Positions 53,645-63,364 of a stretch of DNA of 64,000 nt are shown here, in pieces. Source of the DNA: an uncultured Pelagibacteraceae bacterium (lineage in GTDB: Bacteria > Pseudomonadota > Alphaproteobacteria > Pelagibacterales > AG-422-B15); the NCBI GenBank assembly GCA_902524285.1, contig CABZCR010000003.1:29469-93468 (forward strand), in the 5' to 3' direction. The notes beneath the pieces were generated by a model, which was not told where the DNA came from, did not search any database, and was given only the letters and a program-made list of their open reading frames with translations. A program made the position numbers and the translations under genes. Within the stretch, counting starts at the first letter, position 1. Every line of letters starts with the position of its first letter.

Positions 53645-54033
53645 AGGTAGTATTTTGCTCTTCCGCAATTATAAAAAATAAAAATGGTGAAATTCTCTTG
53701 ATGAGCAGAAAACAAAAGGATTCTTTTATCAATTCTTGGGAGTTTCCAGGTGGAAAATTGAAAAATAACGAAAATTTTGCAGTTGCATTATTTAGGGAGC
53801 TAAAGGAAGAATTAAATATTAAAATAGATATAAACAAATTATCAAACTATGAATTTTTTAAGCACCAGTATCGTTCATTTTTATTAATGATGTATGTATT
53901 CGAAGTAACTGAATGGACAGGAAAAATTATAAGTAAAGAAGGGGAGCTTTTAAGATGGGTGTCTGCAAAGGAATTGAAGAAAGCAAAATTATTGCCTGCA
54001 AATACTAAAGTTGTTAATTATTTTTTAAAATAA
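53641..54033 (+). CDS. mutT: MutT-type Nudix hydrolase (8-oxo-dGTP diphosphatase)
   Basis: The 130-residue protein carries a complete Nudix box, GGKLKNNENFAVALFRELKE then ELNI, matching GX5EX7REUXEEXGU apart from the final small residue. The N-terminal NKNGEILLMSRKQ and the SWEFPGGK lead are typical of MutT, which removes oxidised GTP from the nucleotide pool. Its start overlaps the argJ stop (ATGA). The argJ-mutT pairing is frequent in alphaproteobacteria. Confidence 0.88.
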   Translation: MKVVFCSSAIIKNKNGEILLMSRKQKDSFINSWEFPGGKLKNNENFAVALFRELKEELNIKIDINKLSNYEFFKHQYRSFLLMMYVFEVTEWTGKIISKEGELLRWVSAKELKKAKLLPANTKVVNYFLK

Positions 54034-54362
54034 CAACCTGTTTCCTCAGTGAAAACAGAGACTATTTTATAATCTCCATATTCAATTGAAATTTCTTTTT
54101 TCCCCTTATCTTTATTGTAACCTAATAGTTTAATTTGACTGTATAATTCATCATCTGAAACTGAAGCAGCAATAACACGATCATATGCTTCATCACAATA
54201 ATCACTTTTCATCTCTGAAATAAAAAAACAAACACAATAGTGCTTTGCTGAAGCATTCAATCCAATGAGAGTTTCATCAGACTTTGCAACACTAGTATTT
54301 ATAAAAAAAAATGATGTAAATATTACTAATATGTTATAAATAAATCGAGATACTTTATGCAT
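54018..54362 (-). CDS. Small secreted cysteine-containing protein, function unknown
   Basis: The 114-residue protein has a signal peptide (MHKVSRFIYNILVIFTSFFFINTSVAKSDE). Its mature part contains several cysteines: the close pair in AKHYCVCFF, one in KSDYCDEAY and one in ETGCYF, which suggests disulfides in the periplasm. I recognise no family. The start codon interlocks with the divergent hydrolase gene in the palindrome ATGCAT, and the 3' end overlaps mutT by 16 bases. Confidence 0.65.
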   Translation of the reverse strand: MHKVSRFIYNILVIFTSFFFINTSVAKSDETLIGLNASAKHYCVCFFISEMKSDYCDEAYDRVIAASVSDDELYSQIKLLGYNKDKGKKEISIEYGDYKIVSVFTEETGCYFKK

Positions 54363-55460
54363 AAAATTATAAAATTTATAACGTGTTTATCCTTTATTTT
54401 AATTTGGGTCAATCCATCATTAGCTATAGTTAATCAATTACCACATAATGAAATAGTTGAATGGCCAACAAATACATGGCCAGAAAATTTAATAGAAATT
54501 GATGACGAAGAATTTAGTACAATTATTAATTATACTTTTTCTGATGATTCTTATGATGAATTGGGACGTACGAATGCACTTTTAATTATTCAAGATGGGA
54601 GTATTGTTTATGAAAATTACAATTCTCCTATTACAAAAGATACAAAACTTGTCTCCTATTCAATGGCAAAAAGCTATATTGGTCTATTGACTGGAATGAT
54701 GATTGATAGGGGATTCATAAAATCAAAAGACGAAACAAATCTCTTACCAAGCTGGGATGATAATAGAAAAAACATTTCCATAGGACATATGCTTAATATG
54801 CAGTCAGGGCTGGATTATGTTGAGGAATATGATTTAGGTGGAAGGTCAGACACATTAGAGATGTTATTTGGGCAGGGAAGATTTGATCAAGCTGAGTTTG
54901 CATCATCCATGAAACTAAAAACTCTTCTACCAGGTATGAAATACAACTACTCGACTGGAGAAACTAATATTATAAGTCAAATAATAAAAACAAGGCTTGA
55001 AGCTCAAGGAATTGAATATTTAGATTTCATAAAAAGAAATCTTATTGATAAGATAGGTATAAAAAATTCGACCTTCGAATTTGATAATTCTGGAACTTTC
55101 ATTGGTGGCAGCTCAATTTTTGCAAACGCAAGGGATTATGCAAGGTTTGGATATTTATATTTAAGAGATGGATTATGGGATGGGGAGAGAATTGTATCAA
55201 AAGAATGGATTGATGATACAAGAACTCCAGCTAAAAACTCGTACCAAATGTATAGCAATCAGTTTTGGATGCCTCATCCAGCATTTACACGTGGACTTCC
55301 AAAGGATACTTACTATGCCGCAGGTTTTGGCGGGCAATATATATTAATTATTCCGTCTAAGGATATGATTGTTGTTCGATTAGGTGAAACTTATATGGAA
55401 GATGATAAAGTTATTGAAAATATTTCTGAAATCATAAGTTACTTTGATTATAGGATCTAA
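54357..55460 (+). CDS. Secreted serine hydrolase of the beta-lactamase (class C-like) family
   Basis: The 367-residue protein has a signal peptide (IIKFITCLSFILIWVNPSLA) and a penicillin-binding-like fold. The nucleophile motif SxxK is in LVSYSMAKSYIGLL near residue 100, followed by HMLNMQSGLDY. The second motif region is KYNYSTGETNIIS near 195, and the third YYAAGFGGQYILIIPSKD near 325. Family members include esterases and D-alanyl peptidases; there is no ground to call this an antibiotic-resistance enzyme. It is divergent from the small secreted gene at a six-base shared start. Confidence 0.82.
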   Translation: MHKIIKFITCLSFILIWVNPSLAIVNQLPHNEIVEWPTNTWPENLIEIDDEEFSTIINYTFSDDSYDELGRTNALLIIQDGSIVYENYNSPITKDTKLVSYSMAKSYIGLLTGMMIDRGFIKSKDETNLLPSWDDNRKNISIGHMLNMQSGLDYVEEYDLGGRSDTLEMLFGQGRFDQAEFASSMKLKTLLPGMKYNYSTGETNIISQIIKTRLEAQGIEYLDFIKRNLIDKIGIKNSTFEFDNSGTFIGGSSIFANARDYARFGYLYLRDGLWDGERIVSKEWIDDTRTPAKNSYQMYSNQFWMPHPAFTRGLPKDTYYAAGFGGQYILIIPSKDMIVVRLGETYMEDDKVIENISEIISYFDYRI

Positions 55461-55464
55461 ATTT

Positions 55465-55728
55465 ATGAGCGACCAAATAATTATTTATTCTTCCTATAAT
55501 TGTGGATATTGCGACTTAGCAAAAAAACTCCTTGATAAAAAACAAATTAAATACCAAGAAATTAACATTCAAGATGATCCCTCCCAAAGAGATATTATGT
55601 TAGAAAGAGCTAATGGAAAAAGAACTGTTCCACAAATTTTTTTTAAAGAGCTGCATATTGGTGGATTTGAAGAATTAAATAAGCTTGAGATGTCGGGCAC
55701 GCTTGATAAAATTTTGAATGAAAAATAA
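55465..55728 (+). CDS. grxC: Glutaredoxin (Grx3-like)
   Basis: This 87-residue thioredoxin-fold protein has the active site SSYNCGYCDLAKKLL, a CGYC variant of the usual CPYC. Glutathione-binding parts KRTVPQIFFKELHIGGFEEL complete the fold. It reduces disulfides with glutathione. I use the ATG at 55465, four bases after the previous stop, instead of the ORF-track start inside that gene. It overlaps the nitrilase gene by 11 bases; a grxC-nitrilase-DUF1178-ubiG neighbourhood is common in alphaproteobacteria. Confidence 0.9.
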   Translation: MSDQIIIYSSYNCGYCDLAKKLLDKKQIKYQEINIQDDPSQRDIMLERANGKRTVPQIFFKELHIGGFEELNKLEMSGTLDKILNEK

Positions 55729-56533
55729 TTTAATAGCCGCCTGTCTTCAGCTTACATCAAGTTCAGATATCTATAAAAACTTAGAAGAGACAATAGATCT
55801 TTCAAATAAAGCTATTGATAAAGGCGCTTTTTTAATTTCAACACCAGAAGTTACAAATATTATCTCATTAGATCGACAAAAATTAAAAAGGTCAGTATTT
55901 CTGGAGAAGGACGATCCATTTCTTATTGAATTTACAAAAATTGCAAAGAAAAAATCAGTATGGATATTGCTTGGCTCTATTATTATCAAAGACAATAAGA
56001 ACAAATTGTATAATCGCTCCTATTTGATAAACAGCAAAGGTAATATTCAATGCAAGTACGATAAAATTCATATGTTTGATGTGAAGATATCCAAAAAAGA
56101 AAGCTATAAAGAATCCAAAATCTTTAAACCAGGTAAAAAAGTTATGGTTACTAATACTCCTTGGGGAAAAATTGGTTTATCAATTTGTTATGATTTAAGA
56201 TTCCCTGAGCTTTATAGAAAACAAGTGATGATGGGGGCAAAGTTAATTACTATTCCTTCAGCATTCACAACCACTACAGGTAAAGCCCACTGGCATAATC
56301 TTGTAAAAACACGAGCTATTGAAAATGGTTGTTATGTTTTAGCTCCTGCACAATATGGAAAAAATTCATTAAAGCGCCATACCTATGGACACAGTCTAAT
56401 TGTATCCCCATGGGGTGAGATATTGGCTGAAAAAAAGGCAGGAAAAGGTATTATAATGGCTAGTTTAGACTTTAAAAAGCTTCATAAAATTAGAGCTAAT
56501 ATACCAAGTTTCAGAACACAAATATTGAAATAA
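55718..56533 (+). CDS. Carbon-nitrogen (nitrilase-superfamily) hydrolase
   Basis: The Glu-Lys-Cys triad is visible: E in LISTPEVTNI, K in YDKIHMFDV near residue 112 and C in GLSICYDLRFPELYRKQ near 150. The 271-residue size and the RFPELYR motif match the Nit/omega-amidase-like branch, which hydrolyses small amides such as deaminated glutathione. Activity as a deaminated-glutathione amidase is plausible beside a glutaredoxin, but is inference. Confidence 0.87.
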   Translation: MKNNLIAACLQLTSSSDIYKNLEETIDLSNKAIDKGAFLISTPEVTNIISLDRQKLKRSVFLEKDDPFLIEFTKIAKKKSVWILLGSIIIKDNKNKLYNRSYLINSKGNIQCKYDKIHMFDVKISKKESYKESKIFKPGKKVMVTNTPWGKIGLSICYDLRFPELYRKQVMMGAKLITIPSAFTTTTGKAHWHNLVKTRAIENGCYVLAPAQYGKNSLKRHTYGHSLIVSPWGEILAEKKAGKGIIMASLDFKKLHKIRANIPSFRTQILK

Positions 56534-56560
56534 ATAATATAATTACAATATAGAGTTATT

Positions 56561-56977
56561 ATGATCGTTTTTAATTTACAATGCAGTGACTGTTCTCATT
56601 CATTTGAAGGTTGGTTTGGGTCATCCAAGTCATGTGAAACACAAATCAAAAAAAAGTTTGTTCAATGTGTTTCGTGTGGGTCTTCAAATATTACTAAAGA
56701 ACTTTCAAGTCCAAATGTATCCGTAAAGAAAACTAACATTACTCCAAACGAAAAAGCACTCAGAGACTTTAGAAATAAAGTAAAAGAAGTAAATAAATTT
56801 GTTAAACAAAATTTTGAGTTTGTCGGAGACCAGTTTGCATATGAAGCAAGAAAAATTCACTATAGTAAATCTAATAAAAAACCAGTATACGGCAACGCAA
56901 CTAAAGAAGAAGTTACTGATTTAAGTGATGAGGGTATTGAGGTAACTTCTATTCCATGGATAAAAGAAGATAATTAA
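56561..56977 (+). CDS. DUF1178 family protein
   Basis: The 138-residue protein has the DUF1178 N-terminal pattern FNLQCSDCSHSFEGWFGSS with a second pair VSCGSSN, which could bind zinc. The C-terminal part (YGNATKEEVTDLSDEGIEV with SIPW) is the usual ending. The function is unknown. It follows the nitrilase and converges with ubiG, overlapping it by four bases. Confidence 0.85.
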   Translation: MIVFNLQCSDCSHSFEGWFGSSKSCETQIKKKFVQCVSCGSSNITKELSSPNVSVKKTNITPNEKALRDFRNKVKEVNKFVKQNFEFVGDQFAYEARKIHYSKSNKKPVYGNATKEEVTDLSDEGIEVTSIPWIKEDN

Positions 56978-57705
56978 TTTTTTTTTCCAGAAACAATAAA
57001 ATTTGCATCCATTCTTTTAGACATAAACCATTCATCTCTTAATGGATTATAATTTACACCTATATTACTAATCACATCAAAGTTGTTTTGAATAAAAAAA
57101 GAGTAAATATCCTCAGGAGTTAAAAATTTATTCCAATCATGTGTGCCTTTTGGAAGAAATCCTAACACATATTCAGCCATAAATTTTGCAAAAATAAGCG
57201 AAAAAATAGATTTATTAATAGTTGCTATAAACATAATACCATTATTAGATACCAGACCACTACATTCTTTAATAAAATTTTTTGGATTGTTTACATGTTC
57301 TATTACTTCTAAATTTAAAATGACGTCATACTTTTTATTTTTGTTAAGATTTTCAGCGGTTGTATTAAGATAATTAATATCTAAATTATTTTCTTCAGCA
57401 TGAATTTTTGCAGTGATACAATTTTTCTCTAAAGCATCAATGCCGGTTACATCTGCACCTAACCTTGCTAATGGTTCGCTCATTAGTCCACCACCACATC
57501 CAATATCTAAAACTGATAATCCCTTTAAAGGTGATTCATTTTCTTGGTCTATTGCATAATGATCTTTAATTGTATTGATTATATATTCCAGTCTTATGGG
57601 ATTAAATTTATGCAGTGTTTTAAACTTGCCATCATGCTTCCACCATTCTTTGGAAAGGTTTTTAAATTTGTCAATTTCAGTTTTATCAATCGAAGAAATG
57701 TCCAT
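56974..57705 (-). CDS. ubiG: Ubiquinone O-methyltransferase UbiG
   Basis: This class I SAM-dependent methyltransferase performs both O-methylations in ubiquinone synthesis. The SAM motif is VLDIGCGGGLMSEPLARLGADVTGID near residue 68. The N-terminus FKNLSKEWWKHDGKFKTLHKFNPIR and the ending TPEDIYSFF with ANFIVSGKK are typical. The 243-residue length fits. Together with Coq7 at 18 kb it supports an aerobic ubiquinone pathway. It is divergent from lysC. Confidence 0.93.
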   Translation of the reverse strand: MDISSIDKTEIDKFKNLSKEWWKHDGKFKTLHKFNPIRLEYIINTIKDHYAIDQENESPLKGLSVLDIGCGGGLMSEPLARLGADVTGIDALEKNCITAKIHAEENNLDINYLNTTAENLNKNKKYDVILNLEVIEHVNNPKNFIKECSGLVSNNGIMFIATINKSIFSLIFAKFMAEYVLGFLPKGTHDWNKFLTPEDIYSFFIQNNFDVISNIGVNYNPLRDEWFMSKRMDANFIVSGKKN

Positions 57706-57806
57706 AAATCAATCATTTAACTAATACTTGATTAAAGTATCGTATTAAAGTAATCCTTGTTTTTGTTTAGAGTATTACGTAACACAATTTAATAACGAAA
57801 AGTCAA

Positions 57807-59027
57807 ATGTCCACTATAGTTTTAAAATTTGGCGGAACATCAGTAGCTACAACTGATTTAATTGAATCCGCAGCTAATATTGTCAAATCAGAATATGATA
57901 AAGGCAATAATATAGTTGTAGTTGTTTCAGCTATGTCTGGAGCCACTAATCGGCTAATAGAGCATGTCGATAAGATAAAATATAATGATGATAGTGAATA
58001 TGATGTTGTTGTTTCATCAGGAGAGCAAGTAACAGCAGGATTAATGTCACTGGCTCTAAAAAAAATTGGTCTACCATCTCGATCTTGGCTTGGTTGGCAA
58101 GTCCCGATAATTACTAGAGGTTCGCATAGAAACTCATTTATTGATCAAGTGATACCGGATAAAATCATCAACGATTTTGAAAACAAAAAGATAGCTGTCG
58201 TAGCTGGTTTTCAGGGTATTTCAAATGAGGGTAGAATTACTACTATTGGTCGTGGAGGTTCAGATAACACCGCAGTATTCATTGCTTCAGCAATAAAAGC
58301 TGAAAGGTGCGATATTTATACTGATGTTGATGGAGTTTATACCTCCGATCCTAGAATGACAGAAAATGTAAGAAGACTAGATAAAATTTCTTATGAAGAG
58401 ATGATCGAAATGGCTTCACAAGGGGCTAAAGTTTTGCAAACAGCTTCAGTTGAATCCGCAATGAGTAATGATGTGGACGTATATGTTCGATCAACATTCA
58501 GTCCATCTGATAAGGGAACTTTAATTTCAAATGATGTGAATAATGAAAATGATAGGGCAGTAACAGGAGTTGCTTATTCTAAAGATGAGGCAAAAATAAC
58601 TCTTATTGATGTAGAAGATAAACCGGGAGTTGCTGCAGAGATTTTTAATAAGCTTGCAGAGAATTCAGTTAATGTTGACATGATTGTACAGAACAATTTT
58701 ATTGAGAGAAAAATGACAAATCTTACTTTTACAATCCCAATGATAGATCTTGATAAAACATTAAAAATTTTAGAAAATTTACAAAAAAAACTTAAGATTT
58801 CAAAAGTTTTAAACGAAAAAAACCTCTCAAAAGTCTCTATTATTGGATCAGGAATGAGAAATCAGCCAGGTATAGCTGCAAAAATGTTTGAATGTTTATC
58901 TGAAAATAAAATCAATATTGAAGTAATCTCAACTTCTGAAATAAAGATAAGCGTCTTAATAGATAAAGATAAAACTGAAAAGGCTGTAAATGCGCTACAT
59001 GCTGTATTTCAGCTCGACCAGATATAG
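57807..59027 (+). CDS. lysC: Aspartate kinase
   Basis: This enzyme starts the aspartate-family pathway that leads to lysine, threonine and methionine. The kinase domain has VLKFGGTSVATTDLI at the N-terminus, VSSGEQVTAGLM near residue 70 and TTIGRGGSDNTAVFIASAIKAERCDIYTDVDGVYTSDPR near 147. Two C-terminal ACT domains follow (KPGVAAEIFNKLAENSVNVDMI, QPGIAAKMFECLSENKINIEVI), so feedback inhibition by lysine or threonine is likely. The length of 406 residues fits. An inverted repeat (ATAGTAG with CTACTAT) follows the stop codon without a convincing T run. Confidence 0.95.
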   Translation: MSTIVLKFGGTSVATTDLIESAANIVKSEYDKGNNIVVVVSAMSGATNRLIEHVDKIKYNDDSEYDVVVSSGEQVTAGLMSLALKKIGLPSRSWLGWQVPIITRGSHRNSFIDQVIPDKIINDFENKKIAVVAGFQGISNEGRITTIGRGGSDNTAVFIASAIKAERCDIYTDVDGVYTSDPRMTENVRRLDKISYEEMIEMASQGAKVLQTASVESAMSNDVDVYVRSTFSPSDKGTLISNDVNNENDRAVTGVAYSKDEAKITLIDVEDKPGVAAEIFNKLAENSVNVDMIVQNNFIERKMTNLTFTIPMIDLDKTLKILENLQKKLKISKVLNEKNLSKVSIIGSGMRNQPGIAAKMFECLSENKINIEVISTSEIKISVLIDKDKTEKAVNALHAVFQLDQI

Positions 59028-59128
59028 TAGCTGTGCTTAGTATTAACTACTATTCTTTATGAAATAATCATTTTGGGTAATTGATAGGTTTATTTTTTTT
59101 AGATTAAGGTTTAATTAATTTGAAGTAT

Positions 59129-59920
59129 ATGTACAAAAATTTTCTATTAGAAATTAAGAACCAGAGAGAAGCAAGGGGCTGTTCAGTAGATGATTTAAGT
59201 AAAGAGACAAAAATTTCAAAAAAAGTTATTTATAAAATTGAAAATCTTAATGAAAGTGAAGTGGACTTATTTCCACAAAAGCATCTACTTTTTTTATACG
59301 CAAAACACCTTGGTGTAGAGGTTCCTGAAAAAAAAATTACACTTACTCATTCTGCAATAGAAAATTCTTCTAAATTATCAAACAATCTATCAGCGGCTAA
59401 TTTTGCTTTATCGCTGATGAATAATTTTAAATTCCAAATTTTATTACCATTATTTTTAGTTGTTATAATTTTAAGCTTTAATTACTCTATAAAAAATAAC
59501 AATTTATCTTTTGAATTGAAATTAGATAATACTGAAATAATAACTCAAAATGATCTAGAAAATAATTTAGCTGAAAATAAATTCTCTAACTTGAATCAAA
59601 CAAACACAGAAAAATTAAATCCATCTTTAAGTAATTCAAAACGATCTGCTAGCTTATCCGACAATAAAAAAAATTTTTTGGAAACTGTCAGCTTATCAAT
59701 ATTATTCGACAACGAAGTCTGGATAGAAGTTGATAACTCAAGAGAAATATTAATTAGTCAGGTTTTTAAAGAGGGTGAAGAGCTTAATCTTGAGGTATCA
59801 AAAAATGACGAAATATTTGTAACCTCGGGGAATATGGGTCTCATTTCAATAAAAGTGAACAACGGCCAAATAAAATTTCTTGGCTCTATAGGCGAGATAG
59901 GTAGAAAACAGATTTTTTAA
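59129..59920 (+). CDS. RodZ-like helix-turn-helix membrane protein
   Basis: The N-terminal HTH_25-type domain (EIKNQREARGCSVDDLSKET then KISKKVIYKIEN) is followed by a single membrane helix (FQILLPLFLVVIILSFNYS, about residues 108-126), a low-complexity Asn/Ser linker and a C-terminal beta domain (SLSILFDNEVWIEVDNSREIL, DUF4115-like). This is the architecture of the cell-shape protein RodZ, which links MreB to the membrane. I use the ATG at 59129; a TTG nine bases earlier is the ORF-track start. It precedes ispG, as is usual in alphaproteobacteria. Confidence 0.85.
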   Translation: MYKNFLLEIKNQREARGCSVDDLSKETKISKKVIYKIENLNESEVDLFPQKHLLFLYAKHLGVEVPEKKITLTHSAIENSSKLSNNLSAANFALSLMNNFKFQILLPLFLVVIILSFNYSIKNNNLSFELKLDNTEIITQNDLENNLAENKFSNLNQTNTEKLNPSLSNSKRSASLSDNKKNFLETVSLSILFDNEVWIEVDNSREILISQVFKEGEELNLEVSKNDEIFVTSGNMGLISIKVNNGQIKFLGSIGEIGRKQIF

Positions 59921-59975
59921 GTTTTCAAATCAATTCTTTCATTATATTTAATACCTACCTAATTTATAAATAATT

Positions 59976-61067
59976 ATGAGTCAGTACTCGCAAAATAAAA
60001 TAATCCGCAGGCGCACAAAGAAGATTGAGGTTGGAAGTGTAGAAGTTGGTGGTGATGCAAAAATTTCTGTGCAATCAATGACAAATACGCTCACTTCAGA
60101 TGTTAATGCAACATTACAACAAATCAATGATTTAGTGTCTGAAGGTGCGGATATTGTTAGGGTATCTTGTCCCGATCAAGAATCTACAGAATCTCTAAAA
60201 GAGATCGTTAATTATGTAGATGTACCAATCGTTGCAGATATTCACTTTCACTACAAGCGTGCGATCGAAGCTGCTGATGCAGGCGCTGCTTGCTTAAGAA
60301 TAAATCCTGGAAATATTGGAGTAGATAAAATTATTGAGGTTATTGATGCGGCTAAACAAAATAACATTTGTATGCGAATAGGAGTAAATGCAGGCTCTAT
60401 TGATGAAAAAATTCTAAAAAAATACAGTAAACCTTGTGCCGATGCATTAGTCGAGAGCGCAATAGAAAATATACGCCTGCTTGAGGACAATAATTTTGAT
60501 AATTTCAAAATAAGTGTAAAAGCATCAGATGTATTTACTACAATTGAAGCCTATGAAAAATTAGCAAAACTTTGTGATTATCCATTTCATGTTGGATTAA
60601 CAGAAGCAGGAACTTATTTATCGGGCTCAATTAAGTCATCCATAAGTATTGGCAATCTTCTCTCACAAGGGATCGGAGATACAATTAGAGTTTCATTAAC
60701 AGCAGATCCATTAGAGGAAATTAAAGTAGGTCACGAGATATTGAAGAGTTTAAATTTAGCTTCTCGGGGTATTAAAATTATTTCCTGCCCTTCTTGTGCT
60801 AGGCAAGCTTTTCCAGTAATTGATACAGTTCGTGAGCTTGAAAGAAGGTTGTCACATATTAAAGATCCTATAACTCTCTCAATTATTGGCTGTGTTGTAA
60901 ACGGTCCAGGAGAAGCATTAAATAGCGATATTGGGGTAACTGGCGGTGGAAAGGGGAATAATATGATTTATTTATCAGGTGTTGCTGACCATAAAATAAA
61001 AAATCCCGAAATAGTTGATCACGTTGTTAATCTTGTAGAGAAAAAGATTCAATCACTTCATGATTAA
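59976..61067 (+). CDS. ispG: 4-hydroxy-3-methylbut-2-en-1-yl diphosphate synthase
   Basis: This [4Fe-4S] enzyme of the MEP pathway makes HMBPP, the substrate of IspH encoded at 28 kb. The TIM-barrel part has [20 protein letters not shown] and [10 protein letters not shown]. The cluster cysteines lie in [12 protein letters not shown] near residue 271 and [22 protein letters not shown] near 308. The length of 363 residues matches the short bacterial form. It overlaps prfA by eight bases. Confidence 0.95.
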   Translation: MSQYSQNKIIRRRTKKIEVGSVEVGGDAKISVQSMTNTLTSDVNATLQQINDLVSEGADIVRVSCPDQESTESLKEIVNYVDVPIVADIHFHYKRAIEAADAGAACLRINPGNIGVDKIIEVIDAAKQNNICMRIGVNAGSIDEKILKKYSKPCADALVESAIENIRLLEDNNFDNFKISVKASDVFTTIEAYEKLAKLCDYPFHVGLTEAGTYLSGSIKSSISIGNLLSQGIGDTIRVSLTADPLEEIKVGHEILKSLNLASRGIKIISCPSCARQAFPVIDTVRELERRLSHIKDPITLSIIGCVVNGPGEALNSDIGVTGGGKGNNMIYLSGVADHKIKNPEIVDHVVNLVEKKIQSLHD

Positions 61068-62109
61068 ACAAGAAGAATTAGAAAAAATTCAAGATAAATA
61101 CAAAAATCTTGAAAACGAATTAAACCAATCGGTAAATGATAAAGATAAATATGTATCCCTTTCAAAAGAGTACGCTGATTTAAAACCTTTATATGATCAA
61201 GTTAATTTATATTTAGCTAACCAGTCAGAATTAGAGGAATTGAACAGTGTTATCAACGGTAACGATGCTGATTTAATAGAAATAGCCAAATCTGAAATAA
61301 ATAATGTCAAAGAAAAATTATTAGCGGCTGAAAATGTCTTGAAAGAATTAATGATCCCAAAAGATCCATTAGATAAAAAAAATGTAATTCTTGAAGTCAG
61401 AGCTGGTACAGGTGGCGATGAAGCAGCTTTATTTGCTAATGATCTTTTGCGCATGTATCAGCGCTATGCTGAAAATCAGGGATGGAAAATTGAATATATT
61501 TCCATTTCAGATTCTGAAAAAGGAGGCATTAAAGAAGCGGTTGCGAAAATCTCAGGTAGCAGCGTTTATTCAAAACTTAAGTTCGAGTCCGGTGTCCATC
61601 GAGTTCAAAGAGTTCCAGAAACTGAGTCTCAGGGAAGAGTTCATACGTCTGCAGCGAGTGTAGTTGTATTACCTGAAGCTGAGGATCTAGATATTCAAGT
61701 CGACGATAAAGATATTAGAGTTGATGTATTTAGATCTAGTGGTGCAGGTGGACAACATGTTAATACAACTGATAGTGCAGTTAGAATAACTCATCTTCCA
61801 TCTGGTATCGTTGTACAACAGCAGGATGAAAAATCTCAACATAAGAATAAAGCTAAAGCTATGCTGGTTTTAAAAACAAGATTATATGATTTCGAGCGTA
61901 AAAAACAGGACGATGATATAGCGGATAAAAGAAAATCGCAGATAGGTTCAGGTGATAGATCAGAAAGAATCAGGACCTATAATTTTCCTCAGGGAAGAGT
62001 GACTGATCATCGCATAAATTTAACACTCTACAAACTAGAGCAAATATTAAATTCTACAGGATTAGAGGAAGTTATCACAAATCTAATACTTGAAGATCAA
62101 GGAAGATGA
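61060..62109 (+). CDS. prfA: Peptide chain release factor 1
   Basis: RF1 terminates translation at UAA and UAG. The catalytic GGQ is in [18 protein letters not shown] near residue 230, and the region [15 protein letters not shown] near 108 leads to the codon-recognition domain. The stop-recognition tripeptide is in [18 protein letters not shown] (PET, the RF1 PxT form). The length of 349 residues is full. The start lies inside ispG, and prmC begins one base after its stop. Confidence 0.95.
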   Translation: MIKQEELEKIQDKYKNLENELNQSVNDKDKYVSLSKEYADLKPLYDQVNLYLANQSELEELNSVINGNDADLIEIAKSEINNVKEKLLAAENVLKELMIPKDPLDKKNVILEVRAGTGGDEAALFANDLLRMYQRYAENQGWKIEYISISDSEKGGIKEAVAKISGSSVYSKLKFESGVHRVQRVPETESQGRVHTSAASVVVLPEAEDLDIQVDDKDIRVDVFRSSGAGGQHVNTTDSAVRITHLPSGIVVQQQDEKSQHKNKAKAMLVLKTRLYDFERKKQDDDIADKRKSQIGSGDRSERIRTYNFPQGRVTDHRINLTLYKLEQILNSTGLEEVITNLILEDQGR

Positions 62110-62110
62110 T

Positions 62111-62938
62111 ATGTCCTCATTAAATAATCTTCTATATTCTGAAGATTCTTCAATACCTATTTTAGAAAAAAAAATACTTTTGAGGTATATTCTAAATACT
62201 TCTAATGAAGAAATTAATATTAGTCATGATAAGCTACTAGATCATATTGAATTGGGTCAATATAAAGAACTAATTCAAAGACGAAAAAAAAGTGAGCCAA
62301 TTGCATACATAATTAATAAAAAAGAATTTTGGAAAGATACATTCTTTGTAGATAACTCAGTATTAATCCCAAGACCTGACAGTGAAATTATAATTGAAAC
62401 TGCTATCAAATACTTTCCTGATACAAACCAAAATCTTAAAATGTTAGATCTAGGCACAGGTTCCGGATGCCTGATAATATCGCTGCTAAGGGAATTTAAA
62501 AATAGTCAGGGCATTGGCATCGATTTCGATAAAAAGGCTTTAAAAGTAGCGAAGCAAAATAAAAGTAATTTACTAAATGAAAATAGATTAAAATTTTGCC
62601 ATGCGGATTTTTCTAAATTCAATACAATAAATTATGATCTTATAGTTTGTAATCCACCATATGTTTCAACTTCATCAAAAGATAATATGCTCAGGGATGT
62701 TCAAGACTTTGAACCTGAAATCGCTCTTTTTGCGAAAGAAAACGGATTAAGGTGTTTTAAAATGGTTTTAGACAATCTAATTAAATTTGAAAATAAAAAA
62801 CAATTGATCATTTTTGAAATCGGCTACAATCAATTAAAACCAATTCAAAAACTGCTAAAAAATACTGGTTTTCAGCTTATTTCAGTAGAAAAAGACATCT
62901 CTGATATACCAAGGTGTATCGTTACAAAAAGAATATAA
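62111..62938 (+). CDS. prmC: Release factor glutamine methyltransferase
   Basis: PrmC methylates the Gln of the GGQ motif in release factors. The SAM motif is MLDLGTGSGCLIISLL near residue 115, and the catalytic motif NPPYVS is near 190. I use the ATG at 62111, which follows the prfA stop by one base; the ORF-track start is a TTG inside prfA. The length is about 275 residues. The prfA-prmC pairing is widely conserved. Confidence 0.94.
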   Translation: MSSLNNLLYSEDSSIPILEKKILLRYILNTSNEEINISHDKLLDHIELGQYKELIQRRKKSEPIAYIINKKEFWKDTFFVDNSVLIPRPDSEIIIETAIKYFPDTNQNLKMLDLGTGSGCLIISLLREFKNSQGIGIDFDKKALKVAKQNKSNLLNENRLKFCHADFSKFNTINYDLIVCNPPYVSTSSKDNMLRDVQDFEPEIALFAKENGLRCFKMVLDNLIKFENKKQLIIFEIGYNQLKPIQKLLKNTGFQLISVEKDISDIPRCIVTKRI

Positions 62939-63025
62939 ATAAAAACTTGATTAATTTTGAACTTAACACTACTTTACGTAATCTCGAATAATAAATTACC
63001 TAAAAATTAGGTTTAAATTTTCATA

Positions 63026-63364
63026 GTGAAAAATAGAAGAAGCCGACCTTTTAAAAGGTCAAACAATAGGAACAATGATAACTTTACTAATGGTAATAAT
63101 AATACCAGAGTCAGAGGCAATCTATCTACAGTTCTTGAAAAGTATAAGGTATTAGCAAAAGATGCAGCAGCATCAGGCGATTATGTAGGTGCGGAAAACT
63201 ATTTGCAGCATGCTGAACATTACAGCAGGCTTATCAATGATCGCCAAGATCGTTATAATGAAAAAAATGGCTCGATGAAAACTAATGGAAATGAAGCCAC
63301 TAGCGTTGATAAGACTGTTGAAACACTAGATCCTGCAAAGGCTATTGAAGAAGCTAATTCATAG
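63026..63364 (+). CDS. DUF4167 domain protein
   Basis: The 112-residue protein has an Arg/Asn-rich N-terminus (MKNRRSRPFKRSNNRNNDN) and a helical DUF4167 core (LEKYKVLAKDAAASGDYVGAENYLQHAEHY). DUF4167 proteins occur in alphaproteobacteria next to prmC, and many have a basic, RNA-binding-like head. The start is a GTG. A function in ribosome or RNA biology is suspected from position only. It converges with the M23 peptidase gene. Confidence 0.85.
   Translation: MKNRRSRPFKRSNNRNNDNFTNGNNNTRVRGNLSTVLEKYKVLAKDAAASGDYVGAENYLQHAEHYSRLINDRQDRYNEKNGSMKTNGNEATSVDKTVETLDPAKAIEEANS

Noticed and set aside
54357-55460. Beta-lactamase resistance gene
   Set aside because: The family includes many esterases and peptidases, and the motifs do not identify an antibiotic-hydrolysing enzyme.
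55495-55515. CGYC active site of the glutaredoxin as a novel redox enzyme
   Set aside because: Only the residue between the cysteines changes from the usual CPYC; both cysteines and the glutathione-binding region are normal.
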